This document shows positions 5,464-8,584 of a stretch of DNA of 8,584 bases, one piece after another. The DNA comes from UBA12078 sp964556955 (GTDB lineage Bacteria; Patescibacteriota; Dojkabacteria; SC72). The stretch's first letter is position 1. Each line of letters opens with the position of its first letter. The notes under the pieces were generated by a model. The model was not told the DNA's origin. It saw only the letters and a list, made by a program, of their open reading frames with translations, and searched no databases. The stretch spans positions 1-8,584 of the forward strand of contig CAZKXP010000029.1 in the NCBI GenBank assembly GCA_964556955.1, given 5' to 3'. A program made the translations under genes and the position numbers.

Positions 5464-6453
5464 ATGCCGGATGAAGTACAAATTATTGTCTCTCCAGAGA
5501 TATATATGATGCAGATTAAAGGATTGCAAAATGAGCTGGCGAAATCTCAGCTTGCGGTTCACGACCTGCAAGTACAACTCAATTATGAGCGTAATCTCCG
5601 CGAAAGGCTTGAGGAACGGTTTGGCAAACTGCCTGAGCTGGAGGCTCTAAAAGAACAGAAAAAGACTCACAAGAAGCGAGAGGTTACACCATATACAAAC
5701 ACATACTCTGATTTCAAATCTGACGGTAAGCGCAAGGCACATCCGGCAGACCCGATCAGGTCGTATGACGACTTCAAGAAAATTCAGGATTACTTTCTGA
5801 CGAAGAACGACGTGCGGGACTGGATGATGTGGACGATTGGCGTAAGTCTTGGGTTGCGTATTTCAGACCTATTGTCTCTGCGGTTCGGACACCTAATTGA
5901 CAAAGACAAGGTGACCATTAAACCGAGGATTGAAATCTACGAGCAAAAGACCGGCAAGCTAAACGGCCTGTTGATCACCGAGTCTGTAAAAGACGCGATT
6001 TTGAGGTATTTGAAGGCAATCAAATACAAGTTTGATTTAGACGATTTTTTGTTCGCCAGCAAGAAAACCGGTCAAAAAATGTATGAGGAACACGGTTGGA
6101 GGATTCTCTCTACGGCAGGGAGAGCGGTGGGCTTGCCAATCGTGGTTGGTTCTCATACGATGAGAAAGTCCTTTGCAAACATCGCCGCCTGCGTAGATAA
6201 GTCTTGTATTGATATGAACGCGATTACGAAGATACAAGGGCTTCTTAATCACAGCGACCAGCGCGTTACTATGAAGTATCTTGGTGCGTACCAAGATATG
6301 TTTGATAGAGCGCGTATTGCAGTAAGTGATTTTGTTCTTGGAAAGTCTGGCGTAAACGAAATCATCGCGGGCAATCAGTACACGGTCGACGACATCATGG
6401 GGCGCTTGGAAGCACTGGAAGAAATTTTATCAACTGAAAAGGAGCCACAATGA
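5464..6453 (+). CDS. Tyrosine recombinase/integrase with coiled-coil N-terminus, 329 aa
   Basis: Predicted site-specific recombinase of the XerC/phage integrase family. Residues 11-70 form a long charged coiled coil (LQNELAKSQLAVHDLQVQLN) in place of the usual SAM-like core-binding domain. The catalytic domain occupies about 96-285: R132 in LGLRISDLLSL, K162 or K165 in the beta hairpin EQKTGKL, H231 and R234 in SHTMRKSFA, H263 in LLNHSDQRVT and the nucleophile Y272 in MKYLG (Y276 as alternative). The full catalytic set suggests activity. A short helical tail ends in EALEEIL. AAGGAG at 5451-5456 with a 7-base spacer fixes the start. No att site is recognised next to it, so dimer resolution or inversion are as likely as integration. 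Confidence 0.88.
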   Translation: MPDEVQIIVSPEIYMMQIKGLQNELAKSQLAVHDLQVQLNYERNLRERLEERFGKLPELEALKEQKKTHKKREVTPYTNTYSDFKSDGKRKAHPADPIRSYDDFKKIQDYFLTKNDVRDWMMWTIGVSLGLRISDLLSLRFGHLIDKDKVTIKPRIEIYEQKTGKLNGLLITESVKDAILRYLKAIKYKFDLDDFLFASKKTGQKMYEEHGWRILSTAGRAVGLPIVVGSHTMRKSFANIAACVDKSCIDMNAITKIQGLLNHSDQRVTMKYLGAYQDMFDRARIAVSDFVLGKSGVNEIIAGNQYTVDDIMGRLEALEEILSTEKEPQ

Positions 6454-6875
6454 AAGAAAAGAAAGAATTCTCGGTAGAGAATGTGCATCGTGCCGCGTCA
6501 CGAAAGTTCAACCCGTGGGCACTGTGCGAACATCTCAAAAAAGACGGCGATGTAACCATTGTTGACAAAGAATCTGCTTTGAAAAAGACAGGAGATTCGT
6601 CGTTGTTCATCGTCGCACTCAATGACATCTACGGGTGGAACTATGAAGACGATTTTAAGTCGGTTACGGCGTATCTCGAAACGGATGGCAGCGATGTCTA
6701 TGGCGGTGTGTATAGCCTAAAGAATCATACCGCGCTCTCAAAACGTCTCGTTGCTTCCACAATAGAACGCGAAGAACAAAAAATGGCATCCGGCAATAAG
6801 CCAACGTTTACCCCATACATATACACCGGAGAAAAACTTGCCGAGATTATTGAGAAATTAACAAAAACCACTTGA
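6450..6875 (+). CDS. Hypothetical protein, 141 aa
   Basis: Not recognised. ATG 6450 overlaps the recombinase TGA (ATGA) and has AAGGAG at 6439-6444, so it is co-translated with it. The product starts MKEKKEFSVENVHRAASRKF, then a mixed domain (GDVTIVDKESALKKTGDSSLFIVALNDIYGW) and a polar C-terminal helix (GEKLAEIIEKLTKTT). No catalytic motif, Cys pair or membrane segment is seen. The coupling suggests a function connected to the recombinase, such as an accessory factor, but this is only inference. Its last bases contain the -35 of the next promoter. Confidence 0.76.
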   Translation: MKEKKEFSVENVHRAASRKFNPWALCEHLKKDGDVTIVDKESALKKTGDSSLFIVALNDIYGWNYEDDFKSVTAYLETDGSDVYGGVYSLKNHTALSKRLVASTIEREEQKMASGNKPTFTPYIYTGEKLAEIIEKLTKTT

Positions 6876-6884
6876 CAAGTTGTC
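6870..6884. promoter_or_regulatory. Overlapping palindromes on the -35, candidate operator
   Basis: Two dyads share bases across the -35: ACTTG-A-CAAGT (6870-6880) and GACAA-G-TTGTC (6874-6884), each with 5-bp perfect arms. A repressor bound here would block the promoter. The product of the gene it drives is an obvious candidate for autoregulation, but the binding protein is unknown. Confidence 0.4.
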
Positions 6885-6901
6885 TAAACCGGTGTTATAA
6901 T
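6872..6901 (+). promoter_or_regulatory. Strong sigma-A/sigma-70 promoter, extended -10
   Basis: TTGACA (6872-6877), 18-bp spacer, TATAAT (6896-6901), with TG one base before the -10 (TGT-TATAAT). Both hexamers are perfect consensus. The expected start of transcription is near 6908, about 20 bases upstream of the ATG at 6929. It is the clearest conventional promoter in the window and restarts transcription for the recombinase-like protein and the genes after it. Confidence 0.85.
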
Positions 6902-6928
6902 AAAAATAATACTGGGGGTAAGGCGAGT

Positions 6929-7822
6929 ATGAACTACGAACCGTTTTATGAACGATGTCGGGCGTTGCCTGCAACAGAGCAAAAATGGGCAGAGGCATTC
7001 TGCTCCACGCTGGACGGCGTCTTCGACGACGAAGCGTTCCAGAGCAAACAAAGAGCTTGCTCGCTCTTCTATGGGAAAGGCACCGGACTGAGCAAAGCAC
7101 AATTCTACCGTAAAAAAAAGTATATTGTAGAGTTGTACCGGTGGCTACAAGAACAAGGAAAAGTCACGCAGCAATTTGTAGATTACGTTTCCGGCTTAAA
7201 GCTTGAAGATGTAGTGTCGGGGACGGAATTGGATTTCTATTATTTCAAAGACCTTGACTCCGTTTTGGGTTTCGTTAAGGAAGTCGGAAGAAAATTCGGA
7301 ATGAATAACGACGACGATCTACTGGTTATTAAATCCATAATCGTTTTGTCGTGGCATTCTGTTGACATCAAAGAGATGATAGAAATAAAGAAATCCGAGT
7401 TAGACACCGTAAATAAAACGGTTCACATCTCGGGGGCAAGCGAAAGAACAATTCAATTATCAGACAAGGAATTCGGCATTTTGAAATTGTTTGCCGAAAA
7501 GGACGTCCACAAGGGGTTCCCAATGTCTAAAGTTCAAATGTATCTTTCTTCTCGCTTCCTGTTTAGATCGACAAGACAAACTCAAATGAGCGAAAACAAC
7601 ATAAACTGCTACTTAAAACGATTTAACGAAGAAGCCAGACAGTTTGGGCACGCTCTCAGTTTAACCGCGCTCAAAAAGAACGGTTTATTCTGTGAGGTTT
7701 TGGAAAAGGACAACGGAGAACAATCGGTAAATTCACTCCTTACACCCAAATGTGCGGATCGCGCAATGGCGTTTGGCTATGCTCGCTTCTATCAGGCGTG
7801 GAAAGAAAGATACCACAAATAA
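6929..7822 (+). CDS. Catalytically degenerate tyrosine-recombinase-like protein, possible phage repressor, 297 aa
   Basis: The second half looks like a tyrosine recombinase catalytic domain without its active site. SIIVLSWHSVDIKEMIEIKKSELD aligns with the LGLRISDLL region of integrases, but the Arg position is D146. ASERTIQLS fits the following hairpin. LSLTALKKN fits the HxxR segment, with L245 and L248 in place of His and Arg. No clear nucleophile Tyr context remains. The N-terminal half is helical. Inactive proteins of this fold serve as phage repressors (MrpR of SPbeta), so a regulatory DNA-binding role is a fair inference. ATG 6929 is preferred over the longer frame from 6872 because that would overlap the promoter; AAGG at 6920-6923 precedes it. 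Confidence 0.62.
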   Translation: MNYEPFYERCRALPATEQKWAEAFCSTLDGVFDDEAFQSKQRACSLFYGKGTGLSKAQFYRKKKYIVELYRWLQEQGKVTQQFVDYVSGLKLEDVVSGTELDFYYFKDLDSVLGFVKEVGRKFGMNNDDDLLVIKSIIVLSWHSVDIKEMIEIKKSELDTVNKTVHISGASERTIQLSDKEFGILKLFAEKDVHKGFPMSKVQMYLSSRFLFRSTRQTQMSENNINCYLKRFNEEARQFGHALSLTALKKNGLFCEVLEKDNGEQSVNSLLTPKCADRAMAFGYARFYQAWKERYHK

Positions 7823-7849
7823 ACAAAAAATGAAAGGTGGTATTCACAA

Positions 7850-8065
7850 ATGGCAGAAGTTAAGTACGAGGTTGTTAAGAAAATCAAGGTGCTGTCTCAG
7901 GGCACGAAGAAGACAAAGGAACTGAATTTGATCAAATGGGGTTCAATGGAACCTACTTACGACATCAGAAAGTGGGATGAAGGCGAACCCGGAAAAGGAA
8001 TCACGCTTACTGCGGCGGAAGCCAAGGAGTTATACTCAGCCTTGGGCGCAGAATTGGGGGTATAA
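7850..8065 (+). CDS. YdbC-like PC4/p15 single-strand nucleic-acid-binding protein, 71 aa
   Basis: Small member of the YdbC/PC4 (transcriptional coactivator p15) family, which in Firmicutes and their phages dimerises and binds single-stranded DNA. The pattern is characteristic: MAEVKYEVVKKIKVLSQGTK, then KELNLIKWGSMEPTYDIRKW (the ELN-W-P-YDIR-W core), then GKGITLTAAEAKELYSAL, the C-terminal helix. The length is typical. The start has AGGTGG at 7835-7840, 9 bases before the ATG. Its presence with a primase fits a replication or recombination module. It probably belongs to the transcript from the promoter at 6872. Confidence 0.88.
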   Translation: MAEVKYEVVKKIKVLSQGTKKTKELNLIKWGSMEPTYDIRKWDEGEPGKGITLTAAEAKELYSALGAELGV

Positions 8066-8079
8066 AGGGGTATAGCAAA

Positions 8080-8584
8080 TTGATCCTCTATTATCAGAGG
8101 CGATTCAAAAAAGAGGATTTGCTCGGTAATCACATCCGATGCCCGAGCTACAATGTGCGTCCCGGATACCTGTCGCCCGGGTCTGGATACTATTATTCAG
8201 ACATCAAAATGTGCGAAGTTCAAACGCGAAAAGAGGCGTTTAGAGAAATCAATCTGTTTATGGAAGTGAATGGATTGAACACAGACAATACGTCCGTCTA
8301 TAAACGAGATGGCTGCACGTATATTTCTCTGTGGGAGTCATATCCAAACAAAGATAAAATGCAGATTCTTGCTTGTTTTATCTTGTCGCCTACTGAACGA
8401 AGTCCAGATGGCTACTGGATGCTTGAGCTTAGGCAGCAAATAGAAGCGGGAGTTCAACCGGACGAACCAGACATTTGCTACAAAAGATATATAAACTCCA
8501 AAATAGGTTTATATGATTGCCACGGAGAACAGATGCACGTTGAACTAAACGATGATGGAACCTATGGGTGGGTTAATCCATCGC
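8080..8584 (+). CDS. Hypothetical protein, TTG start, 3' partial (at least 168 aa)
   Basis: A frame open from 8080 to the window end with no stop. The proposed start is TTG 8080 with AAAGGGG at 8064-8070 (9-base spacer), which overlaps the previous stop; the first downstream in-frame ATG is at 8209. The product reads (M)ILYYQRRFKKEDLLGNHIRC, then PGYLSPGSGYYYSDIKMCEV, a helix EAFREINLFMEVNGL and a C-terminal part with YCDC-like spacing absent but NDDGTYGWVNP at the visible end. No family is recognised. The even codon usage and Gram-positive ribosome site argue for a real gene. Confidence 0.66.
   Translation, partial: MILYYQRRFKKEDLLGNHIRCPSYNVRPGYLSPGSGYYYSDIKMCEVQTRKEAFREINLFMEVNGLNTDNTSVYKRDGCTYISLWESYPNKDKMQILACFILSPTERSPDGYWMLELRQQIEAGVQPDEPDICYKRYINSKIGLYDCHGEQMHVELNDDGTYGWVNPS

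Noticed and set aside
8085..8100. Hairpin CCTCT/AGAGG at the start of the last gene as a riboswitch or attenuator
   Set aside because: The stem is only 5 bp, there is no T-run, and no wider conserved fold is visible.
1..8584. CRISPR array, tRNA or rRNA
   Set aside because: No regularly spaced repeats, cloverleaf or rRNA motif was seen on either strand.

Overview
The window looks like part of the early or replication region of a phage, prophage or related mobile element from a low-to-mid GC Gram-positive host, most likely a gut-type Clostridium relative. The basis is strong AAGGAG ribosome sites, short genes packed on one strand with ATGA stop/start overlaps, and the gene content: a CHC2/Toprim primase, a PC4/YdbC-like single-strand DNA-binding protein, tyrosine recombinase-type proteins and many small unknown proteins. 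No rRNA, tRNA, CRISPR array or structural phage gene is visible. The host assignment is inference.

Layout. 1-959: a primase open at its 5' end, whose frame breaks near base 765 with about 60 further open codons in the next frame. 970-2546: three small unknown genes and a complete calcineurin-like metallophosphoesterase, all tightly coupled. 2549-4178: an IS110-family insertion sequence in the opposite orientation, carrying a full DEDD/Ser transposase, a candidate bridge RNA in its left end and a large hairpin in its right end. 4244-5446: small genes, among them an acidic coiled-coil phage protein, a MazF/PemK-like toxin broken by an in-frame TAA, and two Cys-rich mini-proteins. 5464-6875: a tyrosine recombinase with a coiled-coil N-terminus and an unknown gene coupled to it. 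6872-8065: a near-perfect sigma-A type promoter driving a tyrosine-recombinase-like protein without catalytic residues (possibly an MrpR-type phage repressor), then the YdbC-like protein. 8080-8584: an unknown gene with a TTG start, cut by the window end.

The most interesting material is in the insertion sequence. If its ends are placed at two CT dinucleotides, circularisation would join TTGACA from the right end to TATACT from the left end with exactly 17 bp between them. The RNA starting there folds with a hairpin-topped internal loop whose 3' side (AAGGAG) is complementary to the right target flank, which is the Shine-Dalgarno sequence after the phosphoesterase gene. A second loop carries TAGTTAG, identical to the right-end terminus. 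The left target guide could not be matched. The right-end hairpin is bordered by a near-identical 7-bp direct repeat (TACGCCG/TACGCTG), so it may be a nested MITE-like element.

How the parts work together (inference): the plus-strand genes form an early operon for DNA synthesis and nucleic-acid handling. The insertion sequence interrupts it after the phosphoesterase, and transcription is restarted at about 6908 for the inactive recombinase-like protein and the genes after it. The inactivated toxin and broken primase frame suggest a decaying prophage, unless either is a recoding event.
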